Shown here in pieces: positions 51,011-59,439 of a stretch of DNA of 64,000 nucleotides (positions within the stretch are counted from its first letter, which is position 1; each line of letters begins with the position of its first letter). A program made the translations under genes and the position numbers. The notes under the pieces were generated by a model that was not told where the DNA came from, ran no database searches, and saw nothing but the letters and a program-made list of their open reading frames with translations. Origin of the DNA: Bog-532 sp963775825 (GTDB lineage Bacteria; Actinomycetota; Actinomycetes; Streptosporangiales; Streptosporangiaceae); the NCBI GenBank assembly GCA_963775825.1, contig CAVZKY010000031.1, positions 124,001 through 188,000 on the forward strand. The letters run 5' to 3'.

Positions 51011-51293
51011 CCACGACCTGGCTGGAGCTGCCGCCTGACTCGCAGTTTGGGTTGGCGAACCTGCCCTGCGGCGTGTTCTCGGGCCGGGTCGGGTACCCTC
51101 GGGCTCCGAGGGCCGGGGTCACGGCGGCGACCTTGCGGCCGGATGTCCCTGGGGCGCGTTCGCCAAGCCGCGCAGGTCCGCTGCCCATAGCGGGTGGGCA
51201 GGCCCGGCCCCTGCTCCGCGGACGTCGCCTGGGCGCACGCCTCGTTTGCCCGACGTTCTGTCAGGCAATTCCGGCTGGGCACGGAGCGGGGTG

Positions 51294-51380
51294 GCCTCAA
51301 GATCGGCTCCGAAAATCGGACACCGCCGCTCCCAGAATCAGGCAAACGGACCTACCTGAGCCGACTTGCCCACACGTCAG
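51294..51380 (+). repeat. dispersed repeat, copy B
   Basis: 51307-51380 matches copy A (35649-35723), and 51294-51321 matches partial copy C (32667-32695). It lies between citrate synthase and tRNA-Ala, within a gene-free 390-base stretch. The shared core is AAAATCGGACACCGCCGCTC. Confidence 0.7.
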
Positions 51381-51402
51381 CGTGCTGACCTGCGGGTTTG
51401 CG

Positions 51403-51476
51403 TGGAGCTGAGGGGATTCGAACCCCTGACCCCCTCGATGCGAACGAGGTGCGCTACCGGACTGCGCTACAGCCCC
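51403..51476 (-). tRNA. tRNA-Ala (anticodon CGC)
   Basis: The minus strand folds as a cloverleaf: acceptor GGGGCTG/CAGCTCC with A73, D-arm GCGC...GCGC, anticodon arm CCTCG-TTCGCAT-CGAGG giving CGC, and T-arm AGGGG-TTCGAAT-CCCCT. No CCA is encoded. The anticodon reads GCG alanine codons. Confidence 0.93.
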
Positions 51477-51539
51477 AAGAACGTCAGTCAGCCTAGCAAA
51501 AGACGCGGACTGCTCGCGCGCAAGGCGGCTGACCGGCCG

Positions 51540-52670
51540 TCAGTCGCCGACGGCGCGCAGCCTGGCGTCGGCGTGCTGGTCGTAGAGCTGGTCACCGACG
51601 CGCTCGGAGATGTCGATGATCTCGGCGCGCGGGTCCGTCTCGGCGGAGTCCGGGACCAGCCCCCCGGGCACGCTGGTTCCTGTCGTGCGCCTGGGTGCGG
51701 CTTCGGCTTCGGCCCTGCGCCGGGCTTCCGCCTTCCGGGCGTGGCGGGCCTGGACGACGAGGAATTCCCGCGCCTCGGCGTCGGCGCGGGCCGCCTCGCG
51801 GAGCACCAGCAGGTAACCGCCCAGCAGGGCAACCGGGGGGATGATGATCCACCAGGCCGCCAGCCGCAGGTACACCAGTCCCGCGCCGACCGCGGTGAGG
51901 GTGATGAGCAGCCACAGCATCCGGCGTCGGCCCCGCACCATCCGGGCCCGCTGCTTGCTCTCCGCCGTCGCCCGGTTCTCGGCCGGGAGCCGGCCCCGGT
52001 TGCCCGGCCGCAGCTCTTCGTGATCCCGCCCGCTGTCGCGCCGGCCGCCGTGCGCGGCCGCTGTCGCGCGGCCGCCGTCGCGCCGGCCGCTGTCGCGCTG
52101 GCCGCCGTGATGCCGGCGCTCGTCATGCTGCGGCGGCTTGCGGCGTGCCCTGCCACTCTGGTCCTGGCGTTCCACGGGGTGCCGGCCGTCGTGCGGGGCA
52201 CGCTGGCTGGCGCGCTCGTGGCGCAGATACTCACGCTCGTGGCGCAGGTACTCCTCGGCCGACCATCCATACGACCGGACCCGCGCTGGTGCCTCATCCG
52301 TCTCATCCGGCTGTGCCATTACGCCGGTATCCTCGTCCCCCGCAGCAGAAACGTACGGAGCGTCATAACTCCGTGACAAAGAGCTATATCCAGAGGGTAC
52401 AGCGCCGCGTTCCCGGCCGGCCCGGCCTGCTTTGGCGTGGTCTTCGCGCGGGTCCCCGTGCTCGCCGAAGCTCGTGTACCGGGTCCGCCCGCCCTGGCTG
52501 GACCCAGCCCGCGTGTTCGTGTCGCCGCCCTGCTGGTCCGCCTCAAGCTGGCGGGAAAACCGGCGCAGCCGCAGATGACCGTCGTAGGCGTGGTCATGCC
52601 GGAGCCACCGGGGGACCAGTACGCCAATCCAGATCACGACGATCGCGGCAAACAAGATGGCGCTGCTCAC
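51540..52670 (-). CDS. sepX: SepX/GlpR-like divisome membrane protein
   Basis: A 376-residue membrane protein. It opens with the family signature SSAILFAAIVVIWIGVLVPR, then WLRHDHA and RRFSRQL. A long charged, probably disordered middle follows, then two helices (about 255-300: MLWLLITLTAVGAGLVYLRL, IIIPPVALLGGYLLVL) and a charged coiled tail. In Streptomyces SepX is a cell-division factor that helps Z-ring formation; the mycobacterial member sits in the same galU-moeA-rimJ neighbourhood, as here. GTG 52670 has GGGAGGG just upstream. The middle region is much longer and more His/Arg-rich than I would expect. Confidence 0.75.
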   Translation of the reverse strand: MSSAILFAAIVVIWIGVLVPRWLRHDHAYDGHLRLRRFSRQLEADQQGGDTNTRAGSSQGGRTRYTSFGEHGDPREDHAKAGRAGRERGAVPSGYSSLSRSYDAPYVSAAGDEDTGVMAQPDETDEAPARVRSYGWSAEEYLRHEREYLRHERASQRAPHDGRHPVERQDQSGRARRKPPQHDERRHHGGQRDSGRRDGGRATAAAHGGRRDSGRDHEELRPGNRGRLPAENRATAESKQRARMVRGRRRMLWLLITLTAVGAGLVYLRLAAWWIIIPPVALLGGYLLVLREAARADAEAREFLVVQARHARKAEARRRAEAEAAPRRTTGTSVPGGLVPDSAETDPRAEIIDISERVGDQLYDQHADARLRAVGD

Positions 52671-52894
52671 GGTCCCTCCCCTCGGCGCGGTCCTTGCCGG
52701 GCGGGCCGTGGTCGCCCGGGCGATCGGAGCAGACCCGGGACGTCCCGGGCGGAAGCGGACTAGGCGGCAGGAAGAACGCCGACCGGATCCCGCTCGCGTA
52801 ACGCAGCGTAAATGCTGAGGTGTGCGATGACGAGGATCGCGCCCGGTGTGTCGCGAGATCCCTAAAGCCAGGACCGTAAATACCTCGTGGAAAT

Positions 52895-52908
52895 GGGGGT
52901 TTTCCCCC
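52895..52908. other. small GGGGG-TTTT-CCCCC hairpin
   Basis: A perfect 5-bp stem and 4-base loop in the gap between sepX and the small membrane protein gene, 36 bases upstream of GTG 52945. It could be a regulatory leader hairpin for that gene. Nothing else is seen in 52671-52944. Confidence 0.3.
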
Positions 52909-52944
52909 GTGTGTCATCCCGCCACGGTGCGATAGGTCTTGGGC

Positions 52945-53316
52945 GTGGCAATCTCATCGATGTCAGCGGACGAAATACGGGCCGCCGCGGAAACCCACCG
53001 CGAGCTCCCGCCTGAGTACCAGAACGCGGTTATCGAATCCTTCCTGGCCAAGGTGGACCGGGAAATCGATGCCCGTGTCGACGCCCGGCTGGCGACGCAC
53101 GGCCATGGCCGGACATCCCTGCGGGGCAGGCCGCGCGGCCCGGCCTTCTTCGCCTTGGCCACCATGGTCACCGCCATTCCGCTGAGCGCCATTGCCGTCG
53201 CTTCCGGCTCTCACCCAGCTGGGTTCTGGGGGCTGCTGGTGGTCTGGATCGGCGTCATCACGCTCAACGTGGTGTACATCAGCCGCTGGAAGCCGCCGCC
53301 CGGCGACCGGTACTAA
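52945..53316 (+). CDS. small membrane protein, actinobacterial unknown family
   Basis: A 123-residue protein. The N-terminal cytoplasmic part (SADEIRAAAETHRELPPEYQ, NAVIESFLAKVDREIDARVD) is helical and acidic. Two membrane helices follow (AFFALATMVTAIPLSAIAVA and FWGLLVVWIGVITLNVVYI). Start codon choice (TTG 52939, GTG 52945 or ATG 52960) is uncertain. It is inserted on the opposite strand between sepX and the GNAT gene. No function is known to me. Confidence 0.65.
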   Translation: MAISSMSADEIRAAAETHRELPPEYQNAVIESFLAKVDREIDARVDARLATHGHGRTSLRGRPRGPAFFALATMVTAIPLSAIAVASGSHPAGFWGLLVVWIGVITLNVVYISRWKPPPGDRY

Positions 53317-53345
53317 GACGACCCGGTAACGGGCGGCCGGGATGG

Positions 53346-54020
53346 TCAGGCCCCAGCGGGGAAGCTGCCCGGGCCGGCGCCGGTTCCTGACTTGGACGCC
53401 AGCACGATGCCGCGCCAGCGGGTCATCAGCCGGTCCGGTGCTTCCTCGGCAGTCAGCGCGTAGCACAGGTGGTCCCGCCACGCGCCGTCGATGTGCAGCT
53501 GGCGGCGACGCAGGCCCTCATCCCGGAAGCCCAGCTTTTCCACCACCCGGCGGCTCGCGTGGTTCTCCGGCCGGATGCTGGCCTCGAGCCGGTGCAGCCC
53601 GACGACGCGGAAGCTGTGATCGATCGCCAGGGCCAGCGCGGTCGGGATGACGCCGCGCCCGGCAAACTTCTCGTCAATCCAGTAACCGACCTGCCCGGCG
53701 CGGGCCGAGCCCCATACGATGCTGCCTACCGTGAGCTGCCCGGCGAATTCATTGCCGAACGTCACGACCCAGGGCATCGCCTGCCCGAGACGTGCCTCCC
53801 GGCGCATCGCCCGGACCATCGACACGTACGGGCTCAGGCTGGACCGGTACAGCGGGGTCTCGGGATTGGTCGGCTCCCAGGGCCGCAGCCACGTGGCATT
53901 GCGCACGCGGATCTCTCGCCAGGCACGCGCGTCCCTGACCCGCACCGGTCGCAGGGCGACCGGTTCATCCAGCAGCCTCGGCTCGTACAAGGTGACGGGC
54001 CAGCCGCGCATTCGTCCCAC
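53346..54020 (-). CDS. RimJ/RimL-like GNAT N-acetyltransferase
   Basis: A 224-residue GNAT. VALRPVRVRDARAWREIRVR, WVVTFGNEFAGQLTVGSIVW, GYWIDEKFAGRGVIPTALAL (acetyl-CoA loop region), LHRLEASIRPENHASRRVVE and KLGFRDEGLRRRQLHIDGAW are typical of ribosomal-protein or other protein N-acetyltransferases. The Q/RxxGxG loop is changed to KFAGRG. Start GTG 54020 or ATG 54011. The conserved position next to moeA/galU supports orthology with the rimJ-like gene of mycobacteria. Confidence 0.88.
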   Translation of the reverse strand: MGRMRGWPVTLYEPRLLDEPVALRPVRVRDARAWREIRVRNATWLRPWEPTNPETPLYRSSLSPYVSMVRAMRREARLGQAMPWVVTFGNEFAGQLTVGSIVWGSARAGQVGYWIDEKFAGRGVIPTALALAIDHSFRVVGLHRLEASIRPENHASRRVVEKLGFRDEGLRRRQLHIDGAWRDHLCYALTAEEAPDRLMTRWRGIVLASKSGTGAGPGSFPAGA

Positions 54021-54080
54021 GGGTCAATCATTCCCTGGTAAGTGCCTGAACGTCATCTAAATGCGCTGTGATCACCAAGG

Positions 54081-54609
54081 CTAGCCGCCGGGTGCGCCGG
54101 CCGCCTCACCGGATTCGCCCGTGCTCCCGGCCTGGCGGTGGTCGCCGCCGTGCATCTGGTCGACGGCGTGCTGCAGGATCCGGCTGAGCACCGCCATCCC
54201 GTCTTTGACTCCGCCCGTGGAGCCAGGCAGGTTGACGATCAGCGTGCGCCCGGCCAGGCCGGAGAGCCCGCGGGACAGGATCGCGGTCGGCACCCCCGCC
54301 GCGGCGCCCGCGGCCCGGATCGCCTCGGCGATCCCCGGTATCTCCCGGTCCAGCACCCGGCGGGTCATCTCCGGGGTCAGGTCGGCCGGGGTCAGGCCGG
54401 TGCCGCCGGTCGTCACCACCACGTCGTACCCGGCCGCGATCGAGTCGCGGAGTGCCTCTTCCACCGGATCACCGTCCGGGATGACCAGCGGGCCGTCGAC
54501 TATGCTCACACCCGGCCCGGCGGAGCAGGTCGGCCAGCACTGGGCCGGACCGGTCCGGGTAGACCCCGGCAGCCGCCCGGTTGGAGACGGTGACCGCGAG
54601 CGCCCGCAT
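54081..54609 (-). pseudogene. mog: MogA/MoaB molybdopterin adenylyltransferase, frameshifted
   Basis: The gene should start at ATG 54609 (MRALAVTVSNRAAAGVYPDR, SGPVLADLLRRAGCE) but the frame shifts near 54515 and continues, one base on, as VDGPLVIPDGDPVEEALRDS, YDVVVTTGGTGLTPADLTPE and VNLPGSTGGVKDGMAVL. Removing one base in GAGCATAGTC restores an uninterrupted 175-residue protein. It adenylates molybdopterin before metal insertion by MoeA, whose gene is two genes upstream. As read here it would not make full-length protein. A sequencing error is a serious alternative. Confidence 0.85.
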
Positions 54610-54634
54610 CAGCGTGCCCCGCCCGCCGGGATGT

Positions 54635-55108
54635 TCAGTCGCGCTGCCATGTCCCGCTCTTCCCGCCGCTCTTCTCGTCCACCCGCACGTCCGTGATCAC
54701 TGCCGCCGGATCGATGGCCTTGATCATGTCGATCAGGGCCAGCGCAGCGACGCTCACTGAAGTCAGCGCCTCCATCTCGACGCCGGTGCGGTCGGCCGTG
54801 CGGGCGGTCGCCGTGATGTCCACCCCGTCGTCGGTCACGGCCAGGTCGACGGTGACGCCATGCAGCCCGATCGGGTGGCACAGCGGGATCAGGTCCGGCG
54901 TCCGCTTCGCGCCCTGGATGCCCGCGATCCGCGCCACGGCGAGCGCGTCGCCCTTCGGCACCTGCCGGGACCGCAGCGCGTCCACTGCCGCCGCCGATAG
55001 CAGCACCCGGCCGGACGCCCGCGCGGTCCGGCCCGTCACGTCCTTGCCCGAGACATCGACCATCCGGGCCTGGCCTGCCTCGTCGAGGTGGGTCAGTTCA
55101 GCGCTCAC
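54635..55108 (-). CDS. moaC: cyclic pyranopterin monophosphate synthase
   Basis: A 157-residue MoaC, the second enzyme of molybdenum-cofactor synthesis, which makes cPMP from 3',8-cyclo-GTP with MoaA. LTHLDEAGQARMVDVSGKDV, GDALAVARIAGIQGAKRTPD, LIPLCHPIGLHGVTVDL, GVEMEALTSVSVAALALIDM and DVRVDEKSGGKSG are all present, including the catalytic Lys, His and Asp region. GTG 55108 is chosen because AGGAGG lies 7 bases upstream; a longer in-frame start exists at 55132. Confidence 0.94.
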   Translation of the reverse strand: MSAELTHLDEAGQARMVDVSGKDVTGRTARASGRVLLSAAAVDALRSRQVPKGDALAVARIAGIQGAKRTPDLIPLCHPIGLHGVTVDLAVTDDGVDITATARTADRTGVEMEALTSVSVAALALIDMIKAIDPAAVITDVRVDEKSGGKSGTWQRD

Positions 55109-55146
55109 GGCAGCCCCTCCTAGCCTGGCCACTCATGCCTGGCCGC

Positions 55147-56399
55147 TCATGGCAGGCATAGCACCTCGACGTCGTCGCCCTCTTTCATCTGTACGGCCCA
55201 CTCTGGCACGACGATCAGCGCGTTGGCCCGGCCCAGGGTGGCGACCTGGTGCGAGCCCTGCCCGGACAGCGGCGTGACCGTCCCGTCCGCCCGGTTCAGC
55301 ACGCCGCGCAGATAGGATCGCCGGCCTGGCGGAGAGCGCAGCGGGCCGGTCACCGTCGCCTGCACCGCCGGCAGCTGCCGGTCCGGCTGACCCTGCAGGG
55401 CGCCCAATGCGGTCAGCACGAAGATCTGGAACGAGACGTAGGCGCTGACCGGATTGCCGGGCAGCGTGAAGATCGGCGTGCTGTCCTCGCCGATGGTCCC
55501 GAAGCCCTGCGGCATCCCGGGCTGCATGGCGACCTTGCGGAACTGGATCGTGCCCAGCCGGCTGAGCGTGTCCTTGACCACATCGTGCTTGCCGCCCATG
55601 CTGACCCCGCCACTGGTGATGAGCAGGTCCGCCCGGAGCAGCTGGTGCTCGATCGCGGGCAGGATCTCCTGCGGGTCGTCGGGCACAGGACCATGGCGGA
55701 AGGCCAGGCAGCCGGCCTCACGGGCCGCTGCGGCGAGCATGAAGCTGTTGGAATCCCAGATCTTGCCGGGGGCCAGGGGCTGGCCTGGTTCGGTCAGCTC
55801 ATCGCCGGTGGAGAACACCGCCACCCGGGGCCGCGGGAAGACCTCGGCCCGGGCCCGGCCGGACGAGGCGAGCACGGCGATCTGCATCGGGCCGAGCCGG
55901 GTGCCCCGGGCCAGCAGTACGTCGCCTTCGCGTGCGTCACCGCCGCTGTACCGGACCGCGTGGCCCGGTTCCACCGCCAGCCGGATCGCCACCTGGGCGA
56001 TGCCGCCGTCGGTGTCTTCTACCGGCACGATGGCGTCCGCCGCGGCGGGGAGCTTGGCCCCGGTCGTGATCCGCAGGCAGGTGCCGGGGATGACCGCGTA
56101 GGCCCCCGTGTCACCGGCTGCGACTTCGCCGGTGACCCGCAGCGTGACCGGGGCGTCCTTGGCCGCCCCGGCGGTGTCCGCGGCGATCAGTGCGTACCCG
56201 TCCATGGCCGAGTTGTCGAACGGCGGCAGCGGGCGGCTCGCGGTGATGTCCTCGGCCAGCACGGAGCCTTCGGCCTCGGTGATGCCGAGCTGGGTCGGCG
56301 GCAGCGGCCGGATCGGTCCAGGATGTCCGCGCGATGGGCGTCGATGCTGACCAGGTCCACGGCGCTCACATCGTGGCGGTGACCCACCTCGGTCGTCAC
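55147..56399 (-). pseudogene. moeA: molybdopterin molybdotransferase, frameshifted near the N-terminus
   Basis: MoeA inserts molybdate into adenylated molybdopterin. The main frame gives RPLPPTQLGITEAEGSVLAE, PPFDNSAMDGYALIAADTAG, VFSTGDELTEPGQPL, LITSGGVSMGGKHDVV and FTLPGNPVSAYVSFQIF, ending in the domain IV tail. The first about 28 residues (VSAVDLVSIDAHRADILD) lie in another frame from GTG 56399, which overlaps the galU stop (GTGA). One base is missing near 56314; restoring it gives LDRIRPLPPTQL and a 417-residue protein. Either a true mutation or an error. Confidence 0.88.
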
Positions 56400-57292
56400 G
56401 GCAGCGAGTCCAGGTACTTTCGCAGCCAGGGGACGAACTCCTGGGCCAGGTCCGGCCGCTCGGACGCGAAAATGACCAGGGTCCGCAGGTAGTCCAGCTT
56501 GTTCCCGGTGTCGTAGCGCCGGCCGCGGAAGAGCACCCCGTAGACCCCGCCGCTGTCCGGATCGCCGGCCAGTACCTTGAGGGCGTCGGTGAGCTGTATC
56601 TCACCGCCCCGGCCTGGTGGGGTCTGCCGCAGGATGTCGAACACCTTGGGGTCGCAGACGTACCGCCCGATGATGATCCACCGGCTGGGAGCGCTGCCCG
56701 GCACCGGCTTTTCCACCAGGTCGGTGATGGTCACCACGTCTTCTTCGTCGGTCGGCTCGATCGCGGCGCAGCCGTACAGCGACACCTGCTCCGGGTCGAC
56801 CTCCATCAGCGCGACGACGCTGCCGCCGAACCGCTCGCGCACCTCGATCATCCGGGTGAGCAGCGGGTCACGGGGATCGATCAGGTCGTCCCCCAGCAGC
56901 ACGGCGAACGGCTCGTGGCCGACGTGCCGGGCGGCGCAGAGCACCGCGTGCCCCAGCCCGCGCGGATCGCCCTGCCGTACGTAGTGCACGGTGGCCAGCT
57001 CGGCGGACTCGCGCACCTGAGCCAGCCCGTCGCTGTTGTCCTTGGCGGCCAGCGCCTCTTCCAGCTCGTAGGCGCGGTCAAAATGGTCCTCGATGGAGCG
57101 CTTGCTGCGCCCGGTGATGAGAAGCACGTCATCCAGGCCAGCGGAAACTGCTTCTTCGACGACGTACTGAATCGCTGGCTTGTCGACGATGGGCAGCATT
57201 TCCTTGGGCGTCGCCTTGGTCGCGGGCAGGAACCTGGTTCCCAGGCCCGCGGCAGGGATGACGGCCTTCGTGACGGCGGAAGAATCGGCCAT
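56396..57292 (-). CDS. galU: UTP-glucose-1-phosphate uridylyltransferase
   Basis: A 298-residue pyrophosphorylase making UDP-glucose from UTP and glucose-1-phosphate. AVIPAAGLGTRFLPATKATP (nucleotide-binding loop), KEMLPIVDKPAIQYVVEEA, GLGHAVLCAA, FAVLLGDDLI, LVEKPVPGSAPS and GGEIQLTDAL are diagnostic. It is the first gene of the minus-strand Moco run, overlapping moeA by 4 bases. Its product is the precursor used by Ugd in this window. ATG 57292 lies 33 bases from the divergent 5-FCL gene, so promoters must overlap. Confidence 0.95.
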   Translation of the reverse strand: MADSSAVTKAVIPAAGLGTRFLPATKATPKEMLPIVDKPAIQYVVEEAVSAGLDDVLLITGRSKRSIEDHFDRAYELEEALAAKDNSDGLAQVRESAELATVHYVRQGDPRGLGHAVLCAARHVGHEPFAVLLGDDLIDPRDPLLTRMIEVRERFGGSVVALMEVDPEQVSLYGCAAIEPTDEEDVVTITDLVEKPVPGSAPSRWIIIGRYVCDPKVFDILRQTPPGRGGEIQLTDALKVLAGDPDSGGVYGVLFRGRRYDTGNKLDYLRTLVIFASERPDLAQEFVPWLRKYLDSLP

Positions 57293-57325
57293 GCTGGAAA
57301 CCCTAACGAGTTCGCGGAGGCAAAC

Positions 57326-57988
57326 GTGCAAGAGCCCAGTTCTGAGGGTACCCGCGCAGGCGCGGCGGGCCGCCCAGCGGATGATACGGCCGGCGCGAAG
57401 GCCGCCCTGCGGGCCAGGCTGCTCGCGGCCCGGGCGAGCCAGCCCGCCGAACAGCGCGAGGCGGCGGGACGGCTCAACCGCGACCATGTGCTGTCGCTTC
57501 CGCAGGCCCAGATGGCAGGCACGGTCGCCGCGTATTTCTCGGTGGGCAGCGAGCCGGACACCCACAGCCTCATCTTCGGGCTATGGAAGCGAGGTACCTA
57601 CGTCATCCTGCCGCTGCTGCGGCCCGATGGGGACCTCGACTGGGCGTCCTACGAAGGCCCCGACTCGCTGGTGCCCGGGCCGAAGGGCCTGATGGAGCCG
57701 TCGGAACCGGCGCGCGGCGCGGACGCGGTGGCGCGGGCCTCCCTCGTCCTGGTGCCCGCGCTGGCCGTGGACACCCGCGGGAACCGGCTGGGCCGCGGCG
57801 GGGGCAGCTACGACCGGGCGCTGGCCCGCGTCGGCCCCCGGGTGCCGGTCATCGCCCTCCTGCACGACGGCGAGCTGCTCGACCACGTGCCGACCGCGCC
57901 GCACGACCGCCCGGTCTCGATGGCCGCCCTGCCGTCCCGGGGAATTGTGAGCATTCAAATACCGTTATGGCCAGTGCGTTACGATTAG
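57326..57988 (+). CDS. 5-formyltetrahydrofolate cyclo-ligase
   Basis: A 220-residue ATP-dependent enzyme that converts 5-formyl-THF to 5,10-methenyl-THF (MTHFS). KAALRARLLAARASQPAEQR, VAAYFSVGSEPDTHSLIFGL, ILPLLRPDGDLDWASYEGPD, LVPALAVDTRGNRLGRGGGS and YDRALAR cover the folate and ATP sites (RLGRGGGSYDR). GTG 57326 has GGAGG 5 bases upstream. Its stop codon lies inside the CIRCE element of the next gene. Confidence 0.92.
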   Translation: MQEPSSEGTRAGAAGRPADDTAGAKAALRARLLAARASQPAEQREAAGRLNRDHVLSLPQAQMAGTVAAYFSVGSEPDTHSLIFGLWKRGTYVILPLLRPDGDLDWASYEGPDSLVPGPKGLMEPSEPARGADAVARASLVLVPALAVDTRGNRLGRGGGSYDRALARVGPRVPVIALLHDGELLDHVPTAPHDRPVSMAALPSRGIVSIQIPLWPVRYD

Positions 57989-58011
57989 CACTCGGGTTGC
58001 GTGAGTGCTAG
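57985..58011 (+). promoter_or_regulatory. CIRCE operator (HrcA binding site)
   Basis: TTAGCACTC-N9-GAGTGCTAG (57985-57993, spacer 57994-58002, 58003-58011) matches the CIRCE consensus TTAGCACTC-N9-GAGTGCTAA in all but the last base. It overlaps the 5-FCL stop codon and lies about 80 bases before the FmdB-type gene. CIRCE is bound by the heat-shock repressor HrcA and normally controls groESL and similar chaperone genes. Confidence 0.92.
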
Positions 58012-58089
58012 CATCGCGCGACGCGAGCACACTTAGCCGCCGGTCTGCCTGGCTCCGGGCGGCCTCGGCATCGCACGGAGGGAGATCCT

Positions 58090-58482
58090 GTGCCCACGTA
58101 TCAGTACGCCTGCACTGAGTGCGGCGACCAGCTCGAGGTGGTGCAGAAGTTCAGCGACAACCCGCTGACCGTCTGCCCCGCCTGTGAAGGCCGCCTGCGC
58201 AAGGTCTTCTCTCCCGTGGGGATCGTGTTCAAGGGCTCCGGCTTCTACCGCACCGACAGCCGCTCGGGTAACGGGTCGGCGGCCAAGGAGAAGGCGGAAA
58301 ACTCCAGTTCGTCGTCCGCGGACTCCAAGACCGACTCCGGGTCCAAGAGCGACAGCGCCAAGAGCGACAGCAAGACCACCGCCAACGGCGGCAGCAAGAC
58401 CACCGGCAAGGACTCCTCGTCCTCGAGCTCAGCGTCCAAGGCCTCCGGTTCCTCCGGTTCCGCTGGCGAGAAGGTCGCCTGA
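58090..58482 (+). CDS. FmdB-family zinc-ribbon protein, Ruc-like redox chaperone
   Basis: A 130-residue protein. The N-terminal FmdB zinc ribbon is YQYACTECGDQLEVVQKFSD and VCPACEGRLRKVFSPVGIVF, with four Cys in two CxxC pairs. From about residue 58 it is a Ser/Lys/Asp-rich disordered tail. In M. tuberculosis the equivalent gene (Rv0991c, beside the cyclo-ligase and galU) encodes Ruc, a redox-regulated chaperone under HrcA control. Identical domain layout, neighbourhood and a CIRCE site here support the same role. GTG 58090 follows GGGAG. Confidence 0.88.
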   Translation: MPTYQYACTECGDQLEVVQKFSDNPLTVCPACEGRLRKVFSPVGIVFKGSGFYRTDSRSGNGSAAKEKAENSSSSSADSKTDSGSKSDSAKSDSKTTANGGSKTTGKDSSSSSSASKASGSSGSAGEKVA

Positions 58483-58487
58483 CGCTC

Positions 58488-59294
58488 ATGTCTTCCGTCG
58501 CCGAGATCGGGGTCATCGGGGGATCGGGTTTCTATGAGTTCCTCGACGCCGCCGAAGAGGTCAAGGTCGACACCCCCTACGGGCCGCCCAGCGACCCGGT
58601 GACGGTCGGCGAGGTGGCCGGGCGCCGCGTCGCATTCCTGCCCCGGCACGGCCGGGACCATCGTTTCCCACCGCACCGCATTCCCTACCGGCCCAACCTG
58701 TGGGCGCTGCGTTCCCTCGGCGTTCGCCAGGTCATCGCCCCCAGCGCCGTCGGCTCGCTGACGGCCTCGTTCGGGCCGGGCACGCTGGTGGTGCCGGACC
58801 AGCTAGTCGACCGGACCAGTGGCCGGCCGCAGAGCTTCTTTGACCAGGGCGGCGTGCACGTCACGTTCGCCGATCCGTACTGCGCGAGCGGGCGCGAGCG
58901 CGCCATCGCGGCGGCAGACGGGGCCGGCTGGGCCCCGGTGCCGTCCGGGACGCTCGTCGTCATCGAGGGCCAGCGTTTCTCCACCCGCGCGGAGTCGCGG
59001 TGGTTCGCCGCGCAGGGCTGGACGCTGGTCGGCATGACGGGGCATCCCGAGGCCGTGCTCGCTCGTGAGCTGGCGCTCTGCTACATCCCGCTGGCCCTGG
59101 TCACCGACCTGGACGCGGGCATCGAAGCAGGTAAGGGCGTGACCCAGACGGAGGTGTTCGAGGTCTTCGCGGCCAACGTGGCCCGGCTCCGGGACCTGGT
59201 TGCAGCCCTCATCGCGGACCTTCCGGGCGATCAGCCCGACGACGCCTGCGCGCACGCGCTGGACGGCCTGCCGCTGCCGTTCGAGCTGCCCTAG
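58488..59294 (+). CDS. mtnP: S-methyl-5'-thioadenosine phosphorylase
   Basis: A 268-residue purine-nucleoside-phosphorylase-family enzyme cleaving methylthioadenosine to adenine and methylthioribose-1-phosphate. IGVIGGSGFYEFLDA, FLPRHGRDHRFPPHRIPYRP, APSAVGSLTASFGPGTLVVP, VVIEGQRFSTRAESRWFA, GMTGHPEAVLARELALCYIP and LVTDLDAGI are family motifs. Where MTAPs show TxxPE and NxA, Gly-His-Pro-Glu-Ala occurs, as in bacterial MTAP-like or MTIP enzymes. ATG 58488 is 5 bases after the FmdB stop, so it may share the CIRCE-controlled transcript. Confidence 0.88.
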   Translation: MSSVAEIGVIGGSGFYEFLDAAEEVKVDTPYGPPSDPVTVGEVAGRRVAFLPRHGRDHRFPPHRIPYRPNLWALRSLGVRQVIAPSAVGSLTASFGPGTLVVPDQLVDRTSGRPQSFFDQGGVHVTFADPYCASGRERAIAAADGAGWAPVPSGTLVVIEGQRFSTRAESRWFAAQGWTLVGMTGHPEAVLARELALCYIPLALVTDLDAGIEAGKGVTQTEVFEVFAANVARLRDLVAALIADLPGDQPDDACAHALDGLPLPFELP

Positions 59295-59366
59295 CCGCTA
59301 GGAGTACACAAGAACGTCACCCCCGACGAACTTACGAGCAGGTGCACTAAGCTTGCACGGGCACCG

Positions 59367-59439
59367 GCCCCGATAGCTCAGGGGATAGAGCGACCGCCTC
59401 CTAAGCGGTAGGTCGAAGGTTCGAATCCTTCTCGGGGCG
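59367..59439 (+). tRNA. tRNA-Arg (anticodon CCT)
   Basis: Cloverleaf: acceptor GCCCCGA/TCGGGGC with G73, D-arm GCTC...GAGC, anticodon arm CCGC-CTCCTAA-GCGG giving CCT for AGG codons, T-arm GAAGG-TTCGAAT-CCTTC. No CCA is encoded. Such tRNAs are common integration sites, and the DNA changes character downstream. Confidence 0.95.
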
